DNA of 15,387 bases from Gp6-AA40 sp050742535 (GCA_050742535.1 JBOGIQ010000122.1:1-15387), one strand, 5' to 3'; shown: positions 1-7,460, numbered from the stretch's first letter. Translations and numbers: made by a program. Notes: generated by a model from the letters alone, not told the origin.

Positions 1-211
1 GGCCGGGAAACGGCGGAAAAATCGTCGGCGCCATCCCCGCCGGCGCGGGCGGGGCCGCACGCCGGCCCGTCAGGATGCCGAGGTACTCCTTGAGGCGATC
101 GAGCTCGCTGCCGGCGGCCATCACGCGGTCGTGGAACCCGCGCCGCATCAGCGTCTGGACGACGGCGGCGCGTACGCGCTCGTCGGCGGCGTGCGATTCG
201 ACGGTGGTCAC
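1..211 (-). CDS. Unidentified protein, N-terminal 70 codons only (runs off window)
   Basis: The frame opens with GTG at 211-209 and stays open to the window edge, so only the N-terminus is visible. The GTG overlaps the sulfatase TGA by 4 nt (GTGA). A near-perfect Shine-Dalgarno sequence, GGAGGTGA, lies 4 nt upstream, which makes the start convincing. The visible peptide has an amphipathic helical stretch (residues about 8-45, Ala/Arg/Leu-rich), then a Pro/Ala-rich linker, then TIFPPFPG at the edge. I do not recognise a family with confidence. A hydrophobic strand ending in FPG before a domain is reminiscent of the entry to aspartyl/asparaginyl beta-hydroxylase domains (usually FPGL.A.PWH), but the diagnostic residues are off the window, so that is only a guess. 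It is the last visible gene of the lower operon. Confidence 0.75.
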   Translation of the reverse strand, partial: MTTVESHAADERVRAAVVQTLMRRGFHDRVMAAGSELDRLKEYLGILTGRRAAPPAPAGMAPTIFPPFPG

Positions 212-1599
212 TGCCTCACCTCCGGCGCGGCGGCGCGCGCGCGCCGCCCGGCCTGGAGCAGCCGCACCGCCTGCAAGCGCGCGACGGCAGCGCTCTCCTC
301 GATCAACCGATCCGACAGCTCCTGCTTGACCGTCCGCAGCGCCGGGTCCATGGACCGGTCCACCATCTCGTACGGGTCGTCGATCAGGTCGAACAGCTGT
401 TCCCCACCGCTCGGATACACGACGTACTTCCATCGTCCGGCGCGCACCATCCGCGCGAAATCGGCCACGACCTGCGGCAGCGTGCGCGGCGGAAAATTGG
501 AGAAGCCGAACACGGCGTCGTCGCCGGCTCCCGTGTCGCGGGAAACCGCGAACAGATCGCGCCCGCGCAACGGCGCCGGCCATTCCGCTCCGGCCACCCC
601 CGCGAGCGTCGGCGCGACATCCAGGTGCGACGTCAGCGCGCGTACGGTCCGCGCCGGACCGCCTCCGGGCGGCACGATCAGCAGCGGGACGTGTATCGAT
701 TCCTCGTACAGGAACCGCTTCGCCGCCGCCCCGTGCGCGCCGCTCATGTCGCCGTGATCCGACGTGTAGAGGATCAACGTGTCGGCGGTGGCGCCGCTGC
801 GATCGAGTGCGTCGAGCACACGCCCGAGCAGCACGTCGGTCTGCTCGATCAGATAGCAATATCGCCGGCGATACTGCTCCCACGTTCCGTACTTCGCCAG
901 TGCCCATCGCTGCTGGAGCGTCGCGTATTGGCGCACCTCCGGGATCGGCGACCGGGTCAGATCGTCGGCGGCGTTCGGCGGCACGGCGATCGACCGCTCG
1001 GGCACGACGCGATGCGCCCAGCGCCTCTCGTAGTGGATGTCGTGGGGATTCACCAAGGAGACGAACGCCAGCCATGGGCTCGATTCCGCGCGCGTCATGA
1101 GCCACTCGACCGCTTGCATCGCGGTCGGCTCGTCGTACAAGAGCGCGTTGTCCTCTCCCTCCGGGACGTAGGCATGTGCGAACCCGTGCCGGGCGAGACA
1201 TGCCGTCGTCCGCGGCCCGAGATGCCACTTGCCGAACCAGGCGGTACCGTATCCCGCGGCCGCGAGGACGGAGGCGATCGTCGCGTGTCGCGGGTCAAGC
1301 GCCGGGCCGGCCACCTTGGCGCGAAAGCCGGCGTCGATCTGTTCCAGGCTTTCGACGTTCTCGACAACGCCGGACTGGTGTGGATAGAGGCCGGTCAGCA
1401 GCACTGCCCGGGCCGGCGAGCACACCGGGTCCACGCACGAATGGCTCGTGAACTCGATGGCCTGGCGTCTGAGGCGCTCGAAATGGGGCCGTTCCATCGG
1501 CGGCAGGTGCACTGCGTAGCGTTCCTGGTCCGTGAAAATGACGAGGATGTTCGGCCGCCGCGGCGATCGCCGTTCCACCCCGTGGCTCATGATTGCCAT
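208..1599 (-). CDS. Formylglycine-dependent sulfatase (arylsulfatase/choline-sulfatase type)
   Basis: Predicted alkaline-phosphatase-superfamily sulfatase that hydrolyses a sulfate ester; 463 aa, a usual length. The signature C-S-P-A-R followed by TG is present at residues 60-70. Cys60 would be converted to formylglycine by a maturase (FGE or anSME) not encoded in this window. Metal ligands are visible as IFTDQE (Asp24-Gln25) and SDHGD (Asp281, His282). The catalytic Lys/His motif is FGKWHLG (Lys124, His126), and NPHDIH lies near 185-189. The Asp-Gln in place of Asp-Asp in the first metal motif is common in the choline-sulfatase-like branch. There is no signal peptide, so it probably acts in the cytoplasm. 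The start is ambiguous: ATG at 1599 has GGGAAAG 5 nt upstream, while ATG at 1590 makes a 4-nt ATGA overlap with the preceding gene's stop. The Arg/Ala-rich tail (about the last 20 residues) is low complexity. The substrate is unknown; phosphonate monoester hydrolases share the motif and are an alternative. Confidence 0.93.
   Translation of the reverse strand: MAIMSHGVERRSPRRPNILVIFTDQERYAVHLPPMERPHFERLRRQAIEFTSHSCVDPVCSPARAVLLTGLYPHQSGVVENVESLEQIDAGFRAKVAGPALDPRHATIASVLAAAGYGTAWFGKWHLGPRTTACLARHGFAHAYVPEGEDNALLYDEPTAMQAVEWLMTRAESSPWLAFVSLVNPHDIHYERRWAHRVVPERSIAVPPNAADDLTRSPIPEVRQYATLQQRWALAKYGTWEQYRRRYCYLIEQTDVLLGRVLDALDRSGATADTLILYTSDHGDMSGAHGAAAKRFLYEESIHVPLLIVPPGGGPARTVRALTSHLDVAPTLAGVAGAEWPAPLRGRDLFAVSRDTGAGDDAVFGFSNFPPRTLPQVVADFARMVRAGRWKYVVYPSGGEQLFDLIDDPYEMVDRSMDPALRTVKQELSDRLIEESAAVARLQAVRLLQAGRRARAAAPEVRQ
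216..223 (-). promoter_or_regulatory. Strong Shine-Dalgarno for the gene at 1-211
   Basis: GGAGGTGA on the minus strand, 4 nt before the GTG at 211 and inside the last codons of the sulfatase. It is the best ribosome-binding site in the window and decides this otherwise ambiguous GTG start. It suggests this gene is translated independently, and perhaps strongly, as well as being coupled to the sulfatase stop. Confidence 0.75.
229..248. repeat. Perfect 20-bp GC-only palindrome
   Basis: Each base from 229 to 238 pairs with its mirror from 248 to 239, with a (GC)n core. It lies in the 3' end of the sulfatase, encoding part of its Arg/Ala-rich tail, just upstream of the next gene's ribosome-binding site. 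It could form a hairpin or Z-DNA, but in DNA this GC-rich such a run can arise from Arg/Ala codons alone. No T-run follows it in either direction, so it does not look like a Rho-independent terminator. Confidence 0.5.
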
Positions 1600-3413
1600 G
1601 GCGGCTTTCCCGAGAACCGGATTGGCGTGAACTGCGTATCTTTCAGGAACGGATACTCGTCCGTGGGGTGCACCAACGGATTGCCGATCTGCCGGTAGTC
1701 AATCGCGCAGACGTCAACCGGGAGATCGGACCGCGTGACCGCGACTCGAAGCACTGGCTTGACAGGCACGCGGCTGGTCCATTCATTCCACAGCTCGAAG
1801 GTGTCCGCCGGCAGGGCATATACCCACCCATCGCGCCACGGCTCGCACTTCAGCCCCGGCGTGCCGATCGAGAGTTGGTAATACCGGTCGACGTACGGCC
1901 GCGCGTCGCGGACGATCTGGCCGTCGGCGTCGAGGTCGACAAAGCGATTGTCGAGTCCGAAGCATCGCTCGCGATCGAGGACGGCGAAATAGATCGGACG
2001 CACGGCGTCGCGGTCCGCATAGACCCCGAGCACGTTGCCGCATGCACGGCTGTCGATCGAATTGCGCACCGGCCGCAGCACCTCGAGGTCGCGCGTCGGC
2101 GTGCCGTGCAGCAGCAGCGCCTTGTGCTCCACGAGATAGCGAAGAAACTCGACCTTCGGGTACGGCAGCGTGTAGGTCACGGCGCCGCCGAGACTGTGCG
2201 TGAACAGCTCCTCGAACGCGCGCTGCTTGTCCGCCGTCAGGTCCGTGTCCCAATGCGAATAGAAATGCGCGATTGTCGGCTCGAAGCGTGGTGCGGAGCG
2301 CGGCGCCGTGCGGCCGGCCTTCTCGAGCCCGTAGGCGGCGTGGCGGGCCACCATCGGAGCCTCGTCCCTGACCGCCCTGTCGAGGGCCGGGATCGCCGCA
2401 GTGCCGACGGCAGCCAGCGCCTCGGCGCAGATCGGCCCCGTGTCCTCCCGCGCCAACGCGCCGACCAACGACGGAATAGCGGCGGCGGCACGAGGCCCGA
2501 GCCGCGAGAGCGCGTAGGCGGCGTTGCGGCGAACGTCGTATTCCGGGTCGTTCAGCAGCGGCAGCAGCGCCCTGAGCGTGGTCGTGACGTCCCGGAGCCG
2601 CCGCACGGCGCGAATGGCGCGCAGATCGCGGACGCGCCATGGCGTCAGCGGATGCGGCTGCACGCGGACCGCGGCGGCCATTTCGCCGATGATGCGAGCG
2701 GCGAAGATACGCATCCACGAGTCGCCGCCGCGCAGTACCTCGACGAGCGCGGGCAATGTCTCGCCGTGCAGCCGCCCAATGACAGCGAGGCTGTACGCCG
2801 CCTCGAGCCGAACCGCTCCATGTTCGCCGGCGTCTGTCACCATGCGCGCGAGCGCCACCGCTGCGCCGACAGGACGACCGCCCAACTCGCCGAGCGCGCG
2901 CGCCGCGCTCCAGCGCGTGGCCGGGTCACGCGCCGACAATTGCTCCACGAGTACGGGAGCGACGACGTGGCGGGTGCCGCGCAGGTGACCCGACAGCCGA
3001 ATGGCAACCGTCTGCCGAGTGCCCGGCCATGCCGGCTGCGCCGATATCGTCGCCGGCGAGCGGGACACACGCAGCAAATCGTCGGCGAACCGGCACGCGT
3101 CGCGACCGAGATCGCCGATGAGGACGAGCGCGTCGGTCGCGGCGGCTTCATCCGTGCCGTCCAGGCACTCGCGGATCACGGGAACGGCATCGGACAGGTA
3201 CGCGGAGTCGATCCGCAGCAGCGCCGCGACCGACCCGATGCGTTCGCGGGCCGTTCCGTGGCGGAGGACGTCGAGCAGGACCGGCACCGCATCGCGGCCG
3301 AGCGCGGACAGCGCGCGCCGCACGTGGAACGTGCGCACGGCATAGCTATCGTCGTTCAGCGCCTGAATCAGCGCCGGGGCGGCTGCCGATACGTCAGCCA
3401 ATGAACCGGTCAT
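1587..3413 (-). CDS. HEAT-repeat protein with ADP-ribosyltransferase-like C-terminal domain
   Basis: About 608 aa in two parts. Residues 1-365 are serial alpha-helical HEAT/PBS-lyase-type repeats, with recurring patterns such as RxxAAxALGxLG and AIPALxxAL, for example near 165-176, 202-212, 294-305, 310-319 and 338-343. These form a protein- or ligand-binding scaffold. Residues about 375-608 are a distinct mixed domain. It contains LLHGT (His435-Gly-Thr), then GNVLGVYADRD (459-468) and IYFAVL (473-478), then a WVYALP strand (529-534) and an acidic segment containing NEWTS. The order of HGT, then a Tyr-containing strand with A.D, then a later Glu resembles the H-Y-E core of the ADP-ribosyltransferase fold. 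This is a fold suggestion from motif order, not a confirmed match. The ATG overlaps the HD-protein stop by 4 nt (ATGA) and has no clear Shine-Dalgarno, so coupled translation is likely. The specific function is unknown. Confidence 0.85.
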   Translation of the reverse strand: MTGSLADVSAAAPALIQALNDDSYAVRTFHVRRALSALGRDAVPVLLDVLRHGTARERIGSVAALLRIDSAYLSDAVPVIRECLDGTDEAAATDALVLIGDLGRDACRFADDLLRVSRSPATISAQPAWPGTRQTVAIRLSGHLRGTRHVVAPVLVEQLSARDPATRWSAARALGELGGRPVGAAVALARMVTDAGEHGAVRLEAAYSLAVIGRLHGETLPALVEVLRGGDSWMRIFAARIIGEMAAAVRVQPHPLTPWRVRDLRAIRAVRRLRDVTTTLRALLPLLNDPEYDVRRNAAYALSRLGPRAAAAIPSLVGALAREDTGPICAEALAAVGTAAIPALDRAVRDEAPMVARHAAYGLEKAGRTAPRSAPRFEPTIAHFYSHWDTDLTADKQRAFEELFTHSLGGAVTYTLPYPKVEFLRYLVEHKALLLHGTPTRDLEVLRPVRNSIDSRACGNVLGVYADRDAVRPIYFAVLDRERCFGLDNRFVDLDADGQIVRDARPYVDRYYQLSIGTPGLKCEPWRDGWVYALPADTFELWNEWTSRVPVKPVLRVAVTRSDLPVDVCAIDYRQIGNPLVHPTDEYPFLKDTQFTPIRFSGKPPWQS

Positions 3414-4114
3414 GGCGATGCGACGACGTTCGTCACGTCGAGGAGCGGGGCGGCGAGGAGCGGGCAGCGGTCGCGCGCGGCGGCGAGCAGCGAGAGCACG
3501 TCGTGGAAGTAATCACTCGATCCGTCGAGCCGGCCTTTCTGTGGCTCGGAGGCACTGATGAATGCCCAGGCTTCCTCGATGAGCCGTCCGCGGATGCCGG
3601 AGGTCCGCTCACACGCGGCGTCTCGCGCGCTGCCGAAGTAGAGGTGCTCGGCGCGGAAGCCGGCGCGTGCGCCGTTGCCGCTACATGGACGCATGATCTC
3701 GAGCACGTCCGCGTCATGGACGATCCGTGCCTCGACGCCGACGGGCGTCGCCTTGCTGGCGATCAGGTTGCCGACCACGGCCGCTGGCGACGTCCGCCCG
3801 GTGCGTGCGGACAGGTACGCCTCGCACAAACGGCGGCTCTCGTCCTCCCATCGATCCGGGCCGTTGCCCCGGCGCCCGGCGTCGTGAAAGGCGACGGCGT
3901 AGCGGACGTCATTGTGGCAGGGGCGCAGGCCGGCGATGCGCACGACGTACCGGCACATGAACTCCGCGAAGATGACGGAACGGCAGATGTGCATCCGGCC
4001 GTGGGCCTGCCGCGTGTCGAACGAACGCTCGTGCCGCCGATACAGCGGCAGGATGTCTGAGCGCAGCTCGTCGAGAAAGGTGCGCCAGCCGCCGTCGTCC
4101 GTCGCGGCGAACAT
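3410..4114 (-). CDS. HD-domain metal-dependent phosphohydrolase-like protein
   Basis: Soluble protein of 234 aa, a typical size for a stand-alone HD protein. The metal-binding pattern H...HD...D is visible: MHICR (His42), AFHDAGR (His77-Asp78), and IVHDADVLE (Asp134/Asp136). Family members hydrolyse phosphate esters of nucleotides or related small molecules; the substrate here cannot be read. The GNGPDRWEDES segment after the HD resembles the equivalent acidic loop in the predicted HD phosphohydrolases of the COG4339 kind (from memory, tentative). Its ATG is 6 nt after the GMC stop, and GAGGTG lies 9 nt upstream. Its stop overlaps the HEAT/ART-like gene start as ATGA, so the two are probably made together. 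An HD protein in a peptide cluster could act in self-protection or on a nucleotide-linked intermediate; that is inference. Confidence 0.85.
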   Translation of the reverse strand: MFAATDDGGWRTFLDELRSDILPLYRRHERSFDTRQAHGRMHICRSVIFAEFMCRYVVRIAGLRPCHNDVRYAVAFHDAGRRGNGPDRWEDESRRLCEAYLSARTGRTSPAAVVGNLIASKATPVGVEARIVHDADVLEIMRPCSGNGARAGFRAEHLYFGSARDAACERTSGIRGRLIEEAWAFISASEPQKGRLDGSSDYFHDVLSLLAAARDRCPLLAAPLLDVTNVVASP

Positions 4115-4120
4115 CTCCCG

Positions 4121-5830
4121 CTACACCTCGCCGCGGCGAAAGCGTTCGACCAGACGGTCGCACGCTCGAACGGCCAGCGCCATCATCGTCAAGGTCGGGT
4201 TCTGAGAGCCGCTGGACACGAAGCAGGCGCCGTCCATCACGAAGACGTTGCGCACGTCGTGTAGACAGTTCTCCGCGTCGACCACCGACGTGCGGCGATC
4301 GTGGCCCATGCGCGCGGTCCCCACTTCATGAATCGATGCGCCGGGCGTGCGCGGCTGCGACGCCACCGCGATCTGCCGCGCCCCCACGGCGTCGAGCATC
4401 TCGGCCGCCGCCGCCGCGGCGTCCTCCATGAGCGCGTGCTCGTTCGGCCCGTGTGTCATGTGGATGCGCAGCGCGGGGATTCCCCACGCATCCCGCAGGT
4501 CCGGATCGATTTCACAATAGTTCTCGTAGCGTGGGAGCGACTCGCCAAAGGCTGCCAGCCACGCCGAGTACACGCCGTCGCGAACCCCCTCCAGGTACTC
4601 GGCCCCGATCCCGGGCGCGGTGAAGTTGAACGTCGGCGAGGCAGCGCCCTGGAAGGCATAGCCCCTGATGAAGCGTGTGCTGCGCGGCCGGCCCGGCAGG
4701 TTCCGGAACCGCACGACGTACACGCCGTTGGGCCGGTACGGCGCCGCGGCGTCAACGCGCGACGGCAGCCCGGGCAACACCCCCGTCGCGCCCGCGCCGG
4801 AAACATGGTCCATCAGGTAATGACCGAGTGTCCCGCTGGAATTGCCAAGGCCGGACGCGTGCTCGGTCGTCTTCGAGTTGAGCAGGATCCGCGTCGATTC
4901 GAGGGCCTGAGCGCAGAGGATGACCGTTCTCGCGCTCACCTGCCGCGACCGGCGCGTCGTGCGATCGACGTATGTCACGCCGCTGGCGCGGTTCGTCGAC
5001 GGATCGAGATCGATCTGTGCCACCACGGCGTCGCTCACCAGCGTGCAGCTGCCGGTCGCCAGCGCGTCGGCGACGGTCGTGGACGGGCTCGAAAAATTCG
5101 AGGCGGTCGGGCATCCCTCCTCGCATGGCCCACAGTAACGGCAGGCCGCACGGCCATTGTGAGGACGCGTCAGTACCGCCACCCGGCCGACCGTCACGGT
5201 GCGGCCGAACCGGCGGCGCGCGGTGTCGCGCAACATCACTTCGCCACACGTCATGGGCATCGGCGGCAGGAAGACGCCGTCCGGCAGCGCCGGGTGGCCT
5301 TCGGCCATACCGCTGACGCCCATGTAGCGCTCGACTTCTGAATAATAGGGCTCGAGATCGTCGTAGGTCAGCGGCCACGCCTCGCCGTAGCCATCGTCGT
5401 GCGCCGCGTGAAAATCGATATCGGCCAACCGATAGCTCTGACCCGCCCAGACCATCGTCCGGCCGCCGACCACGCGCAGGCGATGCCAGACGAACGGCGT
5501 GTCCGCCGCGGTTGAATAGGGATTCGCGGCATCGTCAACGAACCAGTCGTGGTTCGTGTCCAGGAACGCATAGCACGACGATTGGACCTGATGGTTGAGC
5601 AACGAGGCGGCCGAGAGCTGGCGCTGCCGCAGCAGATACCCGGGGCGATGGCCGGCCCTCAGCTCACTCGCGTCCACCTGACGACCGGCTTCGACGAGGA
5701 CGACGCGCAGTCCGGCCTCGGCAAGACGCTTGGCGGCCCAGCCACCGGTTGCTCCGGAGCCGACGACAATCGCGTCGTACACCTGGTTGGTGACCGTCCG
5801 CTCCCTTGGGCCACCATGCGTGCGGCTCAT
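4121..5830 (-). CDS. GMC-family FAD-dependent oxidoreductase (gluconate/choline dehydrogenase-like)
   Basis: 569 aa, the usual GMC length. It oxidises an alcohol, typically to an aldehyde or ketone, using FAD. The N-terminal dinucleotide-binding motif is VVGSGATGG (22-30), with the strand ending VVLVEAG at 43-49. The GMC segment RVVGGRTMVWAG spans 119-130. A four-cysteine cluster, C.YCGPCEEGC (Cys230, 233, 236, 240), is of a kind found in many bacterial GMC proteins. The C-terminal active site has HEVGTARMG (His501) and GSQNPTLT (Asn544). I chose the ATG at 5830 because it makes an ATGA overlap with the preceding subunit's stop and places the FAD motif about 20 residues in; the frame runs further upstream only as overlap with that gene. 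No Tat or Sec signal is visible. The preceding small-subunit gene points to a two-subunit dehydrogenase. Its alcohol substrate could be on the peptide or a sugar; neither is shown. Confidence 0.95.
   Translation of the reverse strand: MSRTHGGPRERTVTNQVYDAIVVGSGATGGWAAKRLAEAGLRVVLVEAGRQVDASELRAGHRPGYLLRQRQLSAASLLNHQVQSSCYAFLDTNHDWFVDDAANPYSTAADTPFVWHRLRVVGGRTMVWAGQSYRLADIDFHAAHDDGYGEAWPLTYDDLEPYYSEVERYMGVSGMAEGHPALPDGVFLPPMPMTCGEVMLRDTARRRFGRTVTVGRVAVLTRPHNGRAACRYCGPCEEGCPTASNFSSPSTTVADALATGSCTLVSDAVVAQIDLDPSTNRASGVTYVDRTTRRSRQVSARTVILCAQALESTRILLNSKTTEHASGLGNSSGTLGHYLMDHVSGAGATGVLPGLPSRVDAAAPYRPNGVYVVRFRNLPGRPRSTRFIRGYAFQGAASPTFNFTAPGIGAEYLEGVRDGVYSAWLAAFGESLPRYENYCEIDPDLRDAWGIPALRIHMTHGPNEHALMEDAAAAAAEMLDAVGARQIAVASQPRTPGASIHEVGTARMGHDRRTSVVDAENCLHDVRNVFVMDGACFVSSGSQNPTLTMMALAVRACDRLVERFRRGEV
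4124..4129 (-). promoter_or_regulatory. Shine-Dalgarno for the HD-domain gene
   Basis: GAGGTG on the minus strand, inside the last codons of the GMC gene, 9 nt upstream of the ATG at 4114. It supports that ATG in the short non-overlapping junction, which has only 6 nt between stop and start. Confidence 0.6.
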
Positions 5831-6309
5831 CGCTCGTGACGCCCGCCGGTGTGGCTGCAGCCATGGCAGGAGCAGGACTGATGCGCCCTGGGTCCCTGCC
5901 AGCCGAGCGCGCGCATACCCGTCTCCGTGGCGTAATACGCAGAACTGACCGACATCTTCACGCGCTGCAACGCGTGCGCGGCGGCGCGGCTCTCTTCGGC
6001 GAGCGGCAGGCCTCGAGACCGGTGGGTCAACTGGCGAAGCAGGGTCACCCGCTCCGGCGCCGGCATGTCGGTGAGTGACGTCCCGACACGGTTGACGCCC
6101 CATTCCTCGAGGGCGTCCAGAGCGGCAATGAACTCATCGCGCAGCTGCGGCGGCGCCGCCGCGGTCCACTTCGCGAGGCTTTCGATCACGCCCGCCGCCA
6201 CCGCGCCGGGGGCGTCCGTGGCGGGTACGATTGCGTCGGCTAACGCCGTCAGCAGGCGCATTCGCCGCGTGCACAACCCGGCCGGCGGTTCGCGGATCAC
6301 GAGGGACAT
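5827..6309 (-). CDS. Gluconate 2-dehydrogenase subunit 3-like small subunit
   Basis: 160 aa from ATG 6309. The N-terminal segment LTALADAIVPATDAPGA (20-36) and the later AYYATETGMRALGWQG (124-139) match the pattern of the gluconate 2-dehydrogenase subunit 3 family, which partners GMC flavoproteins as a structural or maturation subunit. The ATGA overlap with the GMC gene supports partnership. The start overlaps the aminotransferase by 13 nt and lacks a purine-rich ribosome site, so an upstream GTG in the same frame is possible. Family members often carry a Tat signal that exports the complex; none is seen here, so this version may be cytoplasmic. Oddly, the C-terminus (146-158) is packed with Cys and His, reading SCSCHGCSH and then GGRHER, which could bind a metal. 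Confidence 0.8.
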   Translation of the reverse strand: MSLVIREPPAGLCTRRMRLLTALADAIVPATDAPGAVAAGVIESLAKWTAAAPPQLRDEFIAALDALEEWGVNRVGTSLTDMPAPERVTLLRQLTHRSRGLPLAEESRAAAHALQRVKMSVSSAYYATETGMRALGWQGPRAHQSCSCHGCSHTGGRHER

Positions 6310-7460
6310 CGGAGCGGAGCCGTGACCGACCGTGCGATCGCGGGCAACGCCGCGACGGCCGCCGGCGGGAGGTCCAGGCGACACGCCATGAGCGCGGTCT
6401 CCGACAGAATTCGCGCCGTCGCGGGGCACGCCGACGGGTCGTAGGACCGATCGGCAATCGGGTTACGCGCCGGGTGATGCGCGCCACGTCGGCTGAACAG
6501 GAACCGCCATTCCGGATACGAATGGAGAAATCGGTGGCCGCGGAACGCCTCCACGCCGGCCGCCCGCGCCAACCGGCAGAATTCACCCGCCGCATCCGCG
6601 TCCGGAAACCGGTAGGCGACGATTGAACCGCACTCGCCATCGCGATCGTGCGATGGTGCGCGCGACACGCCGCCGGCGCCTTCTTCCATCGTCGCGACGA
6701 TCTCGTCGCGGCAGCGGCGCAGGCCGGCGAGTATGCGATCGAGCTTGCGCAGCTGCACGCGAAGGATGGCCGCGGTGATCTCGGTGGCGCGAAACGCGAG
6801 GCCGGCGTACAACGGCTCGCGCAGGCGCGGACCGCCATGGCCGCACGATCCATCGTGCTCGATGAACGCGCGCTCGAACGTCGCGCGATCGGCGGTGACG
6901 AGGGCGCCGCCCTCGCCGGCGGTCAGGATCTTGTATTGATTGAAGCTGAAGACTCCGGCCGCACCGAATGCACCGAGCGGCCTTCCCCGCCAGCAGCCGC
7001 CCATCGCCTGACAGACGTCCTCGACAACGTGGACGCCGCGGCGCGCGGCAATGGCGATTACCGCGTCCATGTTGCACGGAAATCCGTTCACGTGAATCGG
7101 AACGATCGCCGCGGTACGGGGCCCGATCTTCCGCTCCAGGTCGGCGACGTCGATCGTCAGAGTGTCATCGATCTCGCAGACCACGGGCACCGCGCCGACC
7201 GCGAGCACCGCGAGCGGGTCGGCGACGTAGCCGTAGGCCGGCAGGATCACCTCGTCGCCCGGACCGATGCCCAGTCCGGCCAGCGCGCAGACGAGCGCTG
7301 CCGTGCCGCTCGACACGAGCAGTGCCTGTGGCACGCCGATCCGCGCCGCCAGTTCACGCTCGAAGGCGACCGCTTCCCCTTCGCTGTCGTAGCGGAAGAG
7401 GCGGCGGCCGGAGAGCACTTGCACTGCGGCCTCGATTTCCTCGTCACCAAACAGATGCAT
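6297..7460 (-). CDS. DegT/DnrJ/EryC1/StrS-family PLP aminotransferase
   Basis: 387 aa, close to the family norm. It transfers an amino group, usually from glutamate or glutamine, to a ketone, classically on nucleotide-linked sugars. Family marks are SSGTAAL (50-56), GDEVILPAYGYVA (68-80), EDVCQAMGG (147-155, with Asp148 to the PLP ring nitrogen) and FSFNQYKILTAGEGG (171-185) with the Schiff-base lysine Lys177. The ATG at 7460 has GGAG 10 nt upstream, and the only upstream in-frame sequence before a stop has no start codon, so the start is firm. It is the first gene of the lower operon and is divergent from the plus-strand methyltransferase across a 22-bp gap. No other dideoxysugar genes are visible, so the substrate may be a ketone made by the adjacent GMC enzyme rather than a sugar; this is inference. 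Confidence 0.93.
   Translation of the reverse strand: MHLFGDEEIEAAVQVLSGRRLFRYDSEGEAVAFERELAARIGVPQALLVSSGTAALVCALAGLGIGPGDEVILPAYGYVADPLAVLAVGAVPVVCEIDDTLTIDVADLERKIGPRTAAIVPIHVNGFPCNMDAVIAIAARRGVHVVEDVCQAMGGCWRGRPLGAFGAAGVFSFNQYKILTAGEGGALVTADRATFERAFIEHDGSCGHGGPRLREPLYAGLAFRATEITAAILRVQLRKLDRILAGLRRCRDEIVATMEEGAGGVSRAPSHDRDGECGSIVAYRFPDADAAGEFCRLARAAGVEAFRGHRFLHSYPEWRFLFSRRGAHHPARNPIADRSYDPSACPATARILSETALMACRLDLPPAAVAALPAIARSVTAPLRCPS

Noticed and set aside
625..1698. A 357-codon plus-strand ORF
   Set aside because: It is antisense to the sulfatase and crosses into the HEAT gene end, with no domain pattern.
1593..3404. A 603-codon plus-strand ORF antisense to the HEAT gene
   Set aside because: It mirrors the real gene almost end to end, is dominated by Arg/Ala/Val/Gln with no domain-like pattern, and is the usual antisense shadow of GC-biased codons.
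4301..5341. A 346-codon plus-strand ORF
   Set aside because: It is antisense to the GMC gene, whose FAD and active-site motifs are intact; the composition is shadow-like.
5827..5870. c-type heme site in the subunit 3-like tail
   Set aside because: The tail reads C-H-G-C-S-H, one residue off the required C-x-x-C-H.
5831..6103. N-terminal extension of the GMC protein
   Set aside because: It lies wholly inside the subunit 3-like gene, is Arg-rich, and pushes the FAD motif about 90 residues from the start; the ATGA at 5830 is better.
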